Source: a virus
Virus record (IMG/VR): IMGVR_UViG_3300023235_000033
Span: 1 to 49,898 of that record
Direction: 5' to 3' (one strand)
Length of the DNA stretch: 49,898 bases
Position numbers and translations under genes: made by a program. Shown piece by piece: positions 8,313-15,231 of the stretch (positions are counted from its first letter, which is position 1; each line of letters begins with the position of its first letter). The notes beneath the pieces are model-generated. The model was not told the origin of the DNA and made no database searches. It saw nothing but the letters and a program-made list of their open reading frames with translations.

Positions 8313-8570
8313 TTAGAAGCCTGGCTGTTCAAAGTTGATTCCAGCAATCTCATCAGGCGCTGCTCCTGCGTTTGGTGCTAAATCTGTGAGATTTGACTCT
8401 AAAGCAGCATTAACGCCACGTGTGAATCCTTTTCCAATGTCTATCAGAACAGATGGATTTGAACGCTCTTCCCACTCAAGCGTGTCAAGGTATTCTTTAA
8501 AAGCGCTCTCGCCTTCTTGGCTGGCATGTAAAGCCTGTTCACCTGCTCCAAGTGTGCCTTCACTTAATCT
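8313..8570 (-). CDS. -1 frame extension of the 8564..9253 gene
   Basis: An 85-codon frame (AGA at 8570-8568 to TAA at 8315-8313) encodes a protein-like sequence: RLSEGTLGAGEQALHAS, then YLDTLEWEERSNPSVLIDIG and an end in NFEQPGF. It has no ATG, GTG or TTG start in a suitable place; the frame is closed just upstream by a TAA at 8576-8578. It becomes accessible if ribosomes (or polymerase) slip by -1 on the nine-A run at 8570-8578, giving a 313-residue fusion with the preceding protein. An assembly error in the homopolymer would give the same picture. A terminator follows 14 bp after its stop. Confidence 0.6.
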   Translation of the reverse strand, partial: RLSEGTLGAGEQALHASQEGESAFKEYLDTLEWEERSNPSVLIDIGKGFTRGVNAALESNLTDLAPNAGAAPDEIAGINFEQPGF

Positions 8571-9253
8571 TTTTTTTTAGACTCCATTAGAGTCGCAACT
8601 TTCTCAGCCTGGATTTTAGTCCATTCTAGCAATTCATTTCTATTCTTGAAGGTAAACCCTTCTTTCGGCATCTCAATTGCTTTAGCTATAGCTTCTGGAA
8701 CTGCTTCATTTTGTGCATCTTCGTGAACATCTGCTCCGTTCATCCCGACATTTGTTGCCTGGTCTGAGCTTAGATTTCCTTTTGCACCGACAAAAGTTTT
8801 TGTCCCTTCGTCAACTTCCTTGTCCATAGAGTTCATTTTTGCTTCGCCATCTTTATCAAATGGTTCACCTTTCTCTTTGGTAGGGTTTGATTTTTTTGAA
8901 TCAAAGTTTGCAGTTTTTTGACCAGCTGTGGCCGATTGGTCACTTGAAAGGTCTCCACCTGCGTTAACTTTAACCGCAGTAGACGCCGCTCCGTCACAGC
9001 CAGCCTCTTTGTCCATTGTATTCATGGCAACGTTCATAGGGTCTTTGGCAGCAACTTTCGCTGATTTAGTTTCCTCGTTTCCACCAATGTTCTTAACTTT
9101 GGCTTCTGGATTTGCGCTTGCTCCACCAACCATCTTGTTCATAACAACATCAGTTGGATTGCCTGCTGCTTTTATCTCGTCAGCCTCGATTAGCCTTTGA
9201 GCTTGTCCGTGGATGTATCTTACGAGGTCTTCTTTTCTGATTTGCTTAGACAT
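8564..9253 (-). CDS. low-complexity virion-like protein (0-frame product)
   Basis: This is a 229-residue product in the 0 frame, ending ESKKKD at 8564. It is rich in Ala, Gly, Asn, Asp and Lys, and contains two imperfect repeats built around MN-x-MDKE and GDLSSDQSA/GNLSSDQAT (about residues 75-110 and 135-170). It begins with the helix IRKEDLVRYIHGQAQRL, of the same type seen in other unknown proteins here. The C terminus (EGFTFKNRNELLEWTKIQAEK) is a helix running into the slippery lysine codons. Repeats and composition suggest a structural or internal virion protein, but no family is recognised. A CTATTTAT box lies 31 bp before the ATG. Confidence 0.75.
   Translation of the reverse strand: MSKQIRKEDLVRYIHGQAQRLIEADEIKAAGNPTDVVMNKMVGGASANPEAKVKNIGGNEETKSAKVAAKDPMNVAMNTMDKEAGCDGAASTAVKVNAGGDLSSDQSATAGQKTANFDSKKSNPTKEKGEPFDKDGEAKMNSMDKEVDEGTKTFVGAKGNLSSDQATNVGMNGADVHEDAQNEAVPEAIAKAIEMPKEGFTFKNRNELLEWTKIQAEKVATLMESKKKD
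8568..8578 (-). other. candidate -1 frameshift slippery site (A9G)
   Basis: On the minus strand the 0-frame codons AAA AAA AAA GAT TAA contain the classic A-AAA-AAG slippery heptamer. A -1 slip at the third AAA converts the next codons from GAT TAA (Asp-stop) to AGA TTA AGT (Arg-Leu-Ser) and opens 85 more codons. No strong 3' hairpin or pseudoknot is evident by eye. Nine A residues are also long enough for polymerase slippage. Confidence 0.5.
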
Positions 9254-9284
9254 GTGTATTCGTTTTGTTTGCTAGAATTCCCTC

Positions 9285-9292
9285 ATAAATAG
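9285..9292 (-). promoter_or_regulatory. CTATTTAT box before 9253 gene
   Basis: CTATTTAT in gene orientation, 31 bp upstream of the ATG. One of about a dozen similar boxes before phage genes here. Confidence 0.3.
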
Positions 9293-9358
9293 CAAGGAAA
9301 ACAACAAATTCAATTTTTACGAAACTTTTATAGACAACCTCCGTATATTAGAAGTAAA

Positions 9359-9434
9359 TAGCGTGATGTGGAAGTAAGACTCTCATTAAGTCTTTGGGGG
9401 ATACCCCTGCTGCTGTTCGATTCAGCACACGCTA
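9359..9434 (+). tRNA. tRNA-like RNA, CAT anticodon, reduced D arm and long variable arm
   Basis: A 76-nt segment folds as a tRNA by eye: a perfect 7-bp acceptor stem (TAGCGTG with CACGCTA), a perfect 5-bp anticodon stem (AGACT/AGTCT, extendable to 6) around the 7-nt loop CTCATTA (C32, U33, anticodon CAT), a variable arm with GGGG-GATA-CCCC, and a perfect T stem (TGCTG/CAGCA) around TTCGATT, the canonical T loop. Only 11 nt separate acceptor and anticodon stems, so there is no normal D stem, although a GG pair is present there. CCA is not encoded. Base 37 is U, unusual for a CAU anticodon, and the anticodon stem lacks the three G-C pairs of initiator tRNA. It may be a degenerate or specialised tRNA. 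It precedes the membrane protein and IF3 genes. Confidence 0.5.
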
Positions 9435-9461
9435 CTAAAAAAAATATAACTCAAAAAGCAT

Positions 9462-11183
9462 ATGAATATAGTTAAGACTATTCTACTTGGAGGTATTGTT
9501 TACTTCTGTGTTTATTTTGGACTTCCAACTTGGAAAATGGACAACCCCAACATGTGGCTTACATTTTTGTTTTGGGGAATTTGTGTCACAGTATTAGGGA
9601 TAAATTGGTCTAAAAGCAAAGCCACACCTTTCACTTGGGTAGGGGTAATAATTAGTGTTTTAACAATAACTGTGCTTCTTTTACAGTCGATAGGGGGGAA
9701 TCGATGGTTAAATGACGAAAAATATCGAGATTTAATTGGGGTAGTGGAATATAAAGTATATTCAGATGAGGTGGCTCCAATTGACCAGTCAAAGATATTT
9801 GTTATACCGCCATCAACTGCTTTATTACTCGGCCAGAAGTCTCTTGTAGACCCAGAAGATACCACTGAAAACGTAGTTGGGTCTCAAGTTGAGATTGGTG
9901 AGTACGTTCTCCAGGAGGTTAATCAAGGGATTTACTATGTCGCTCCAACGCTTCACACAAGCTATTGGAAATGGCGTAGCAACAAACAAGGCACACCAGG
10001 ATATGTAATGGTGAATGCTGTTGATGAGAAAGATATTCAATACATAGACACGTACAACATTGTGTATCAACCAAAGGCTTGTTTTGACCAGAACTTGGAA
10101 AGGCACCTGTGGTTGAGCGGGTATTCGACAACTTATTTGACAGATTATCAGTTTGAAATTGACGACATGGGAAAGCCATATTGGGTTGTGACTATGTATG
10201 ACAGAACTATTGGTATGTCAGGGAAAGAGGTTTCTGGATGTTTAGTTGTAGACGCTGAAACTGGGGAAATAGAACAGTACACCACTAAAGAGGCTCCTGA
10301 TTGGGTGGACAGGGTCCAGCCATCTCATATAATCCATGAACAACTGGTCGACTGGGGTTCTTTAGCAATGGGTTACATTAATTGGGATGATAAAAACAGA
10401 AAGAAAATCACAAATGACATGAGTGTTGTTTACGGAAACGATGGAGATTGCTACTATTATACAGGTGTAACTTCTGTTGGGAAAGACGATGCTACTATTG
10501 GATTTATTGAAGTTAACACAAAAACTAAGAAAACCATTTTTTACAAAAAAGCAGGAGCCACCGAAGACGCTGCAATGAAGAGTGCTAATGATATGTATGC
10601 TGACCTTGGCTATAAAGCCACTTTTCCTAAAACATATAATGTTAATGGGGAGCCAACATACATAATGGGCATGCAAGCTTCCTCAGGCATGATTAAGGCC
10701 GTCTGTATGGTTAACGTTGAAAACTATAATACTGTCGGAAATGGGGAGACTATAGGTTCAGCACTGCGCGATTACCGAGGCAAGTTAACTAGAAATATGC
10801 ATGATGCTATATTATCTGAGGACATTGAAAAAGATTTAGCTTTGCATGTCATACAAAGAATTAGGCAGGATGCTGAAAGTGGGATGTTCTATTTACTTTT
10901 TGAAGGTCAGGATAAAATCACCACTGTTGATGGAGTAAGTTTCCAAGAGGTTTTTTTAAGCGAAAGACAGGATTCAGTAGTTGTAGGAGTTATGCCTTCT
11001 GAATCGGAAACAGAATCGGCTGTCTATTTTGACAACATTAACTTAGACATTCAAGTGTCCGACAAACAAGAAGAGTTAGAGTTTAATTTAAAAAATCCAG
11101 TAATTTACGATAATGGTAATGAGACGGCCTTGCCTACGGGAAATAAAAAAGATTCTCGAAAAAAAGGTATACTTCCGAATTAA
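9462..11183 (+). CDS. membrane protein with large PepSY-like ectodomain
   Basis: This is a 573-residue protein. Three hydrophobic helices occupy the N terminus (about 4-21, 30-48 and 56-76), followed by a roughly 490-residue soluble part. Within it, segments such as PYWVVTMYDRTIG, then GCLVVDAETGEIEQY and later ATIGFIEVNTKTKKTIFYKK, have the strand-turn-strand 'V-D-x-x-TG' pattern of PepSY-type domains, apparently more than one copy. The family of large PepSY-like membrane proteins also occurs in some bacteria and giant phages; its function is not known to me. It is transcribed on the plus strand with IF3 34 bp downstream, so the two may be co-transcribed. Low-complexity charged C terminus. 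Confidence in the gene is high, in the domain modest. Confidence 0.75.
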   Translation: MNIVKTILLGGIVYFCVYFGLPTWKMDNPNMWLTFLFWGICVTVLGINWSKSKATPFTWVGVIISVLTITVLLLQSIGGNRWLNDEKYRDLIGVVEYKVYSDEVAPIDQSKIFVIPPSTALLLGQKSLVDPEDTTENVVGSQVEIGEYVLQEVNQGIYYVAPTLHTSYWKWRSNKQGTPGYVMVNAVDEKDIQYIDTYNIVYQPKACFDQNLERHLWLSGYSTTYLTDYQFEIDDMGKPYWVVTMYDRTIGMSGKEVSGCLVVDAETGEIEQYTTKEAPDWVDRVQPSHIIHEQLVDWGSLAMGYINWDDKNRKKITNDMSVVYGNDGDCYYYTGVTSVGKDDATIGFIEVNTKTKKTIFYKKAGATEDAAMKSANDMYADLGYKATFPKTYNVNGEPTYIMGMQASSGMIKAVCMVNVENYNTVGNGETIGSALRDYRGKLTRNMHDAILSEDIEKDLALHVIQRIRQDAESGMFYLLFEGQDKITTVDGVSFQEVFLSERQDSVVVGVMPSESETESAVYFDNINLDIQVSDKQEELEFNLKNPVIYDNGNETALPTGNKKDSRKKGILPN

Positions 11184-11188
11184 CAGCC

Positions 11189-11197
11189 ATATTTATA
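11189..11197 (+). promoter_or_regulatory. ATATTTATA box before infC
   Basis: ATATTTATA lies 19 bp before the IF3 ATG, matching the CTATTTAT-type box seen before many other genes in both location and sequence. Confidence 0.3.
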
Positions 11198-11216
11198 ACA
11201 AATTCAATACACCAAT

Positions 11217-11783
11217 ATGCGACGAGGCAAAAAAGCCCAACCTAAGAGACAGGATAAATTCACACACAGAGTCAACCATCAGATTAAAGTACTAGAGGTA
11301 CGGTTAACAGGTGATAGTGACAAGTTTGTATCAGGAGAAGTGTATAAGACCGAAGAAGCTAAAAACATAGCGGCAAGTCTTGAGCTTGATTTAATAGAGA
11401 TTTCCCCAAACGCAAAGCCTCCTGTATGTAGAATTATAGAGCTTGGTAAATTTAAATATGAAATCAAAAAGAAGGCGCGAGAGCAAGAAGCTAAGCAGCG
11501 AATAGCAAAAGTTGAAACAAAAGAGATTCGTTTAGGGCCAACAACTGGTCCAGGTGACTTAGACTTTAAACGCGCTCATGCAATCAGCTTCCTGGAGGAT
11601 GGAAACATTGTCCGTCTAAGCATGTTTTTCCGTGGCAGAATGATTGCAAATAAAGAAATTGGCCAAAAGCTAATGCTAGAGTTTGCGTCCTCCCTTGAAA
11701 GCTATGGGATACCGTTAGCGTTACCTAAGTTCGAAGGAAAAAGACTAAAAGTGGATATTAAGCCCAAGCCTAAACAAAAATAA
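11217..11783 (+). CDS. infC: translation initiation factor IF-3
   Basis: This is a 188-residue full-length IF3. The N domain (about 15-85) shows IKVLEVRL, then LDLIEISPNAKPPVCRI and GKFKYEIKKKAREQE, the hallmark N-domain and linker. The C domain (about 98-185) shows KEIRLGPTTGPGDLDFK, FLEDG, MFFRGRMI and a final P-x-FEGKRLKVDIKPK. IF3 binds the 30S subunit, prevents premature 50S joining and proofreads start codon and initiator tRNA. Bacterial chromosomes encode their own copy, so a phage copy would bias initiation toward phage messages during infection. Phage-encoded IF3 has been reported in very large phages. The start is the first ATG, with no visible Shine-Dalgarno. The closeness to Bacteroidota IF3 (KEIRFGPNT-like) is only an impression. 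Confidence 0.95.
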   Translation: MRRGKKAQPKRQDKFTHRVNHQIKVLEVRLTGDSDKFVSGEVYKTEEAKNIAASLELDLIEISPNAKPPVCRIIELGKFKYEIKKKAREQEAKQRIAKVETKEIRLGPTTGPGDLDFKRAHAISFLEDGNIVRLSMFFRGRMIANKEIGQKLMLEFASSLESYGIPLALPKFEGKRLKVDIKPKPKQK

Positions 11784-11793
11784 GAAACTGCCG

Positions 11794-11985
11794 ATGAACG
11801 AGATGAAACTGAGACTTGACGAACTCTTGATGGAGATGTACATCCCAAATGAGCGCAAAGACCTTAATTTCATCTCTAATATTCGCTGGCTTCTTGGAAA
11901 TCTAGGAATATATAACTCTGATTCTGAGGGTTATGATGAAGCTTTAGACCTTCTTAGAACGCTTACTAGAAAAATGCGTAGTTAA
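11794..11985 (+). CDS. small hypothetical protein downstream of infC
   Basis: This is a 63-residue, mainly helical protein (LRLDELLMEMYIPNE, then ALDLLRTLTRKMR). It starts 10 bp after the IF3 stop, so it is probably co-transcribed with IF3. Its TAA shares the palindrome TTAA with the stop of the convergent gene at 11982. Not recognised. Confidence 0.65.
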   Translation: MNEMKLRLDELLMEMYIPNERKDLNFISNIRWLLGNLGIYNSDSEGYDEALDLLRTLTRKMRS

Positions 11986-12920
11986 TATTTTCGTTTTTTA
12001 GGACTAACTTTACGTTCTTTTAGAGCTGTAAAATTTCCTTTGGCTGTCTCAATTGTTGTGAGTTCGAAATATTTGTCGTCTTTCTTTAGCAGCTCAACAA
12101 GTGTTCCATCTTTTTTCTTGAATGTTACTCTTTCAAACACATATTTACTGCGTTCAGTCTTGATGTGCTCAGCAAGTACTGATTTTACAGTTTTTGATGC
12201 AATTTCTTCAGCAATCTCACGAATAATAGCTTCATTCATGTGATACATATAATTCTGGTGCGCTTTATAGTCCTTACGCACCTCTGGAGTAGATTCTGCA
12301 ACTGGAGAAACTTCTGAAGCAAACCCTTGTTTATCGCTAGCGAAATCTCTATATGAGAGAGCATTTGATTTAGCTGGTTGTTGTTGAACAGGCGACTGAG
12401 TAAGCGGCTGCTCCATCTCAGTTTGTTTTTGTTGCAATCTGTTCTGTAATTGATTGGAAACATTCATTGCGTTCCAATTTGGGCCATAATTGTCAAGATT
12501 AGCTCCAATTTCTCCTCTTGGGCTCATTGAAAGCCTTGCACCACCACCGCTACCGTAGTCTGGGTCAAACATTTTATCGATAGCGCTCAACTCTGAGTCA
12601 TTACTTCTATCCACTCCTGATGAAAAATCAGCAACCGAAACTTTTTTGTCTTCGTCTACTGGGGCTCCGTTGTGGGGTTTTACTGGAATAGGATTGAATC
12701 CAGATGGTCCTGTTTTAGACTTTTTTGAAAACATTTCCTGGTACTTTTGACGAAACTGTCCACTAAGGACATCGCCATATTGTCTTCTAACGGCTGGTGA
12801 ATGTGCGTTCCCATTTACATCCCCCTCAGTAAGACCTCCTCCCACAGGTCCTTTGTACCCCAATGTCTGGAGTCTGTTATATCTTTCGTCTTGTAAGGTT
12901 TGATGATTCTGCTGATTCAT
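11982..12920 (-). CDS. hypothetical disordered virion-like protein
   Basis: This is a 312-residue protein. Residues 1-215 are low complexity and rich in Gln, Asn, Ser, Gly and Pro, predicted to be disordered. A helical segment follows (about 228-250, IIREIAEEIASKTVKSVLAEH), resembling the terminal helix of other proteins here, and then a small beta-rich C-terminal domain (YVFERVTFKKKDGTLVELLK). Start and upstream stop overlap as TAATG, so translation is coupled to the 12920-13309 gene. Function unknown; an internal virion or scaffold-type protein is plausible. Confidence 0.75.
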   Translation of the reverse strand: MNQQNHQTLQDERYNRLQTLGYKGPVGGGLTEGDVNGNAHSPAVRRQYGDVLSGQFRQKYQEMFSKKSKTGPSGFNPIPVKPHNGAPVDEDKKVSVADFSSGVDRSNDSELSAIDKMFDPDYGSGGGARLSMSPRGEIGANLDNYGPNWNAMNVSNQLQNRLQQKQTEMEQPLTQSPVQQQPAKSNALSYRDFASDKQGFASEVSPVAESTPEVRKDYKAHQNYMYHMNEAIIREIAEEIASKTVKSVLAEHIKTERSKYVFERVTFKKKDGTLVELLKKDDKYFELTTIETAKGNFTALKERKVSPKKRKY

Positions 12921-13309
12921 TATCTAGGTAGTTCTGGGTTGTTTTCGTCATGGAGGCGAATGTTGCAAATTTTGAAATCATGTAGAAAGAAAAAACGGTG
13001 ATATACTATTTTATCTTCCGTAGATTCTTCTTCGTCAATACTCTCTCCCTTGTAAATAGCTTCAAATAGTGAATATTGGACGTCGCTCATTGTTAGACGA
13101 CAAGTGAGAGAGCTGGGTCGAGATATTTCTCTAGATTTCCTGAATTTCACTTTTCCAACAAAATCGTTCATCATTATTTTGAACTCAATGTAACTTTCTT
13201 GTTCTACTTGTTGGTAAGTAACGGAGTCTCCATAGAACTCCTCAAACTTATTAGTGCTTCCATCGAACTCAAGGTCGACTAATGCTTCTATTGGTTGTTT
13301 TTTTGCCAT
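12920..13309 (-). CDS. hypothetical protein (129 aa)
   Basis: This is a 129-residue unknown protein with alternating short strands (IEFKIMMNDFVGKVKF, KIVYHRFFFLHDFKICNIRL) suggesting a beta-rich fold like many small phage virion proteins. It overlaps its upstream neighbour by 41 bp and its downstream neighbour by the TAATG junction. Confidence 0.7.
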   Translation of the reverse strand: MAKKQPIEALVDLEFDGSTNKFEEFYGDSVTYQQVEQESYIEFKIMMNDFVGKVKFRKSREISRPSSLTCRLTMSDVQYSLFEAIYKGESIDEEESTEDKIVYHRFFFLHDFKICNIRLHDENNPELPR

Positions 13310-13595
13310 AAGTGTAAATGATTACTGTGTCTAGTGTTTCACTCCACCAAGCGTAGTATGATTTGCTTCTTTTTGAGCCGCCTCTAAATAGCAAAGAGTC
13401 TATAAGAGAATTAACGCTGAGGTTTTTAAATTTCTTCTTCAAAGATTTTATTGATTTAGCAATTTCTTTGTCGTTATCCACTTTTATCTCAGAAAGTTCT
13501 TTTTTCTGCTCTTTAAAATCTCTTTTAAGCCACGTGACAATTTCAGTTTTAAACTTGTCTTGGTTTATAAGGATTTGCTTAATGGTATGATTCAC
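13269..13595 (-). CDS. hypothetical basic helical protein (108 aa)
   Basis: This is a 108-residue, Lys-rich protein with a long charged helix (about 22-60) and a C-terminal aromatic segment (YYAWWSETLDTVIIYTYG). Not recognised. It overlaps the next gene by 41 bp, which is long for this phage, but both frames look protein-like. Confidence 0.6.
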   Translation of the reverse strand: MNHTIKQILINQDKFKTEIVTWLKRDFKEQKKELSEIKVDNDKEIAKSIKSLKKKFKNLSVNSLIDSLLFRGGSKRSKSYYAWWSETLDTVIIYTYGKKTTNRSISRP

Positions 13596-13631
13596 ACTTA
13601 ATGATAGTTTTTCAAGGAACTATTTTAAAGC

Positions 13632-14321
13632 TTAAACAGCTGCTGCTCCACCAGCTCCTCCACCTGCAACCGCTCCAGGCGCTTCTCCAGGAGCAGAGCT
13701 TAATCCAGGAACCATTCCTGGCTGTTCTTGGCCAGGAAGCATATCATCGGCAAAGTCTTCTGGGGCTTCCTCGTTTCCAGTAAGTTTTTGTCTCCATTCT
13801 TTTTGCCATTCGTTGTAGAAATTGTAAATCTCAGGGAACAATTCTTTGTTTTCCTGGGTCAGCTCAACCCCTTCTGTTTCAATCCTTAGCCCATTGGGAA
13901 TGGAAAACATCCATCGCATATTTCCTTCATTTCCAATTTGAATATATCCAGATGCAGTTACAGCAATCCCTTTTGGGTTTTGCGTGAATGACATGCTTTT
14001 TCTGTTCTTGCCCTGCTCATCGAATGTGACAGTTGTGTTTGGATATTTTGAAAGCGTCTCGGCAAACTTTCTTTCAAATTCATTTATTTCACCAGCATCT
14101 ATCTGTGGAATTGCTCCCTCAGCTAGGCCATATATTTTGTTGAACCCCGTGTCTTCATAGCCGCCATTAAACAAGATATTTTCAAATTCTCTGTCGTCCA
14201 TCTTTGGAGGCAAATCAGCTTGAGGCTTATTGGCTGCTGCTGCTTTTTCTTGCTTTAGCTTGGATGCTGCTGCTGACCACACCTCTTTTCTGATTAAATC
14301 TTTCAAATCTTCTTTGTTCAT
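13632..14321 (-). CDS. hypothetical virion-like protein with Ala/Gly-rich end
   Basis: This is a 229-residue protein. It opens with the recurring helix (MNKEDLKDLIRKEVWSAA), then has a compact mixed alpha/beta region (about 40-175) with TVTFDEQGKN, TASGYIQIGNEGN and MFSIPNGLRIETEG. It ends in a long low-complexity tail of Pro, Gly and Ala (about 190-229). No family recognised. It begins 1 bp after the stop of the downstream-numbered gene at 14323, indicating operon coupling. Confidence 0.7.
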   Translation of the reverse strand: MNKEDLKDLIRKEVWSAAASKLKQEKAAAANKPQADLPPKMDDREFENILFNGGYEDTGFNKIYGLAEGAIPQIDAGEINEFERKFAETLSKYPNTTVTFDEQGKNRKSMSFTQNPKGIAVTASGYIQIGNEGNMRWMFSIPNGLRIETEGVELTQENKELFPEIYNFYNEWQKEWRQKLTGNEEAPEDFADDMLPGQEQPGMVPGLSSAPGEAPGAVAGGGAGGAAAV

Positions 14322-14322
14322 A

Positions 14323-15231
14323 TTAAATCTGGTTTATGAAGAACGCGCTCTTCTCCCATAAATACTTATACTGTAGCACAATCGTCTTGCGAATCATGTC
14401 CTTAACTTCTTTCTTGGACATGTATTCACCTTTTTTTGTTTGTGTTTCAAATTCTTTTTTGACAAACTTTCTAAGCTTGGCCTCTGTCCACGCATCAACT
14501 GATTCGTTTAAGCCGACAGTGCTGTAAGAGCCTTTTTCAAATGGTTGTGGGTCAACGTATCCAACTTCTTTGTTTGACTTGTTTTTTTGAGATTTTCCTG
14601 TTGAATTAAAAATAGATTTTGCTGGCTCAAAGGAAAGAACAAGCTCTTTTAAAAAGTCTTCAATTTCTTTTATGTCAGAAGGCATTAAAGGTCCGTTATA
14701 TTGTTTTGGAACCTGTTCTATAAGAATATCCAGAGCCATCTTCAAAGCTGGCTCAAATTGATTCGTTCCTTTATCTGGGTACTCTTCAATCCAAGCAAGA
14801 TGAACTCTGGTAATTACACCTTCTTCGTAAAGCTTGTTTGAAAAGTCTTCCTTTTGTTCAGAGTCCCAATCCTCTGTTTCATTCATACTAAACGCATCAA
14901 GAGTTTGCGCGTCGCCCTGATTGTTAATGGCATACATCTTCTTCCCTGGAGTAGACTTTGCTGCGTCAAACTTTTTCTTACTAGCAGTAATAACGCTAAT
15001 AAAGGTGGAGATTAAGCTCTGCATCTCTTCCCTCCTGAGGCCAGATGAAAATTTTAGCTTTAAATCAGGGCCTGACTGAGTAAATAATTCTACAGTAGCT
15101 TTATACGTTCGTACAAACCACGACTTATCAACACTTAAGTCAACACCAACTTCCTTAGCTATATCCGCAGCAGTTTCATCCCTTGTCAGATATTTAAAAA
15201 GTATCTCTACTGGATATGTTTTATTTTCCAT
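14323..15231 (-). CDS. hypothetical virion-like protein (302 aa)
   Basis: This is a 302-residue, mostly helical protein without a recognisable domain. The C-terminal third holds two tag-like helices (EAKLRKFVKKEFE and KKEVKDMIRKTIVLQYKYLW). Unlike its neighbours, the helix motif is at the C terminus. It overlaps the endolysin gene by 11 bp. Confidence 0.7.
   Translation of the reverse strand: MENKTYPVEILFKYLTRDETAADIAKEVGVDLSVDKSWFVRTYKATVELFTQSGPDLKLKFSSGLRREEMQSLISTFISVITASKKKFDAAKSTPGKKMYAINNQGDAQTLDAFSMNETEDWDSEQKEDFSNKLYEEGVITRVHLAWIEEYPDKGTNQFEPALKMALDILIEQVPKQYNGPLMPSDIKEIEDFLKELVLSFEPAKSIFNSTGKSQKNKSNKEVGYVDPQPFEKGSYSTVGLNESVDAWTEAKLRKFVKKEFETQTKKGEYMSKKEVKDMIRKTIVLQYKYLWEKSAFFINQI

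Noticed and set aside
8114-8580. Two plus-strand open frames at 8114-8338 and 8335-8580
   Set aside because: They run across element copy 1, through the terminator, and antisense to the -1 frame extension. No independent support.
9359-9434. Initiator tRNA-Met to accompany IF3
   Set aside because: The anticodon loop reads CAT, but the anticodon stem is AGACT/AGTCT rather than G-C triplets, the first acceptor pair is T-A, and the D arm is missing; there is no evidence for initiator identity.
9512-10676. Several minus-strand open frames opposite the membrane protein gene
   Set aside because: The plus-strand protein has coherent membrane helices and domains; the opposite frames are short and compositionally odd.
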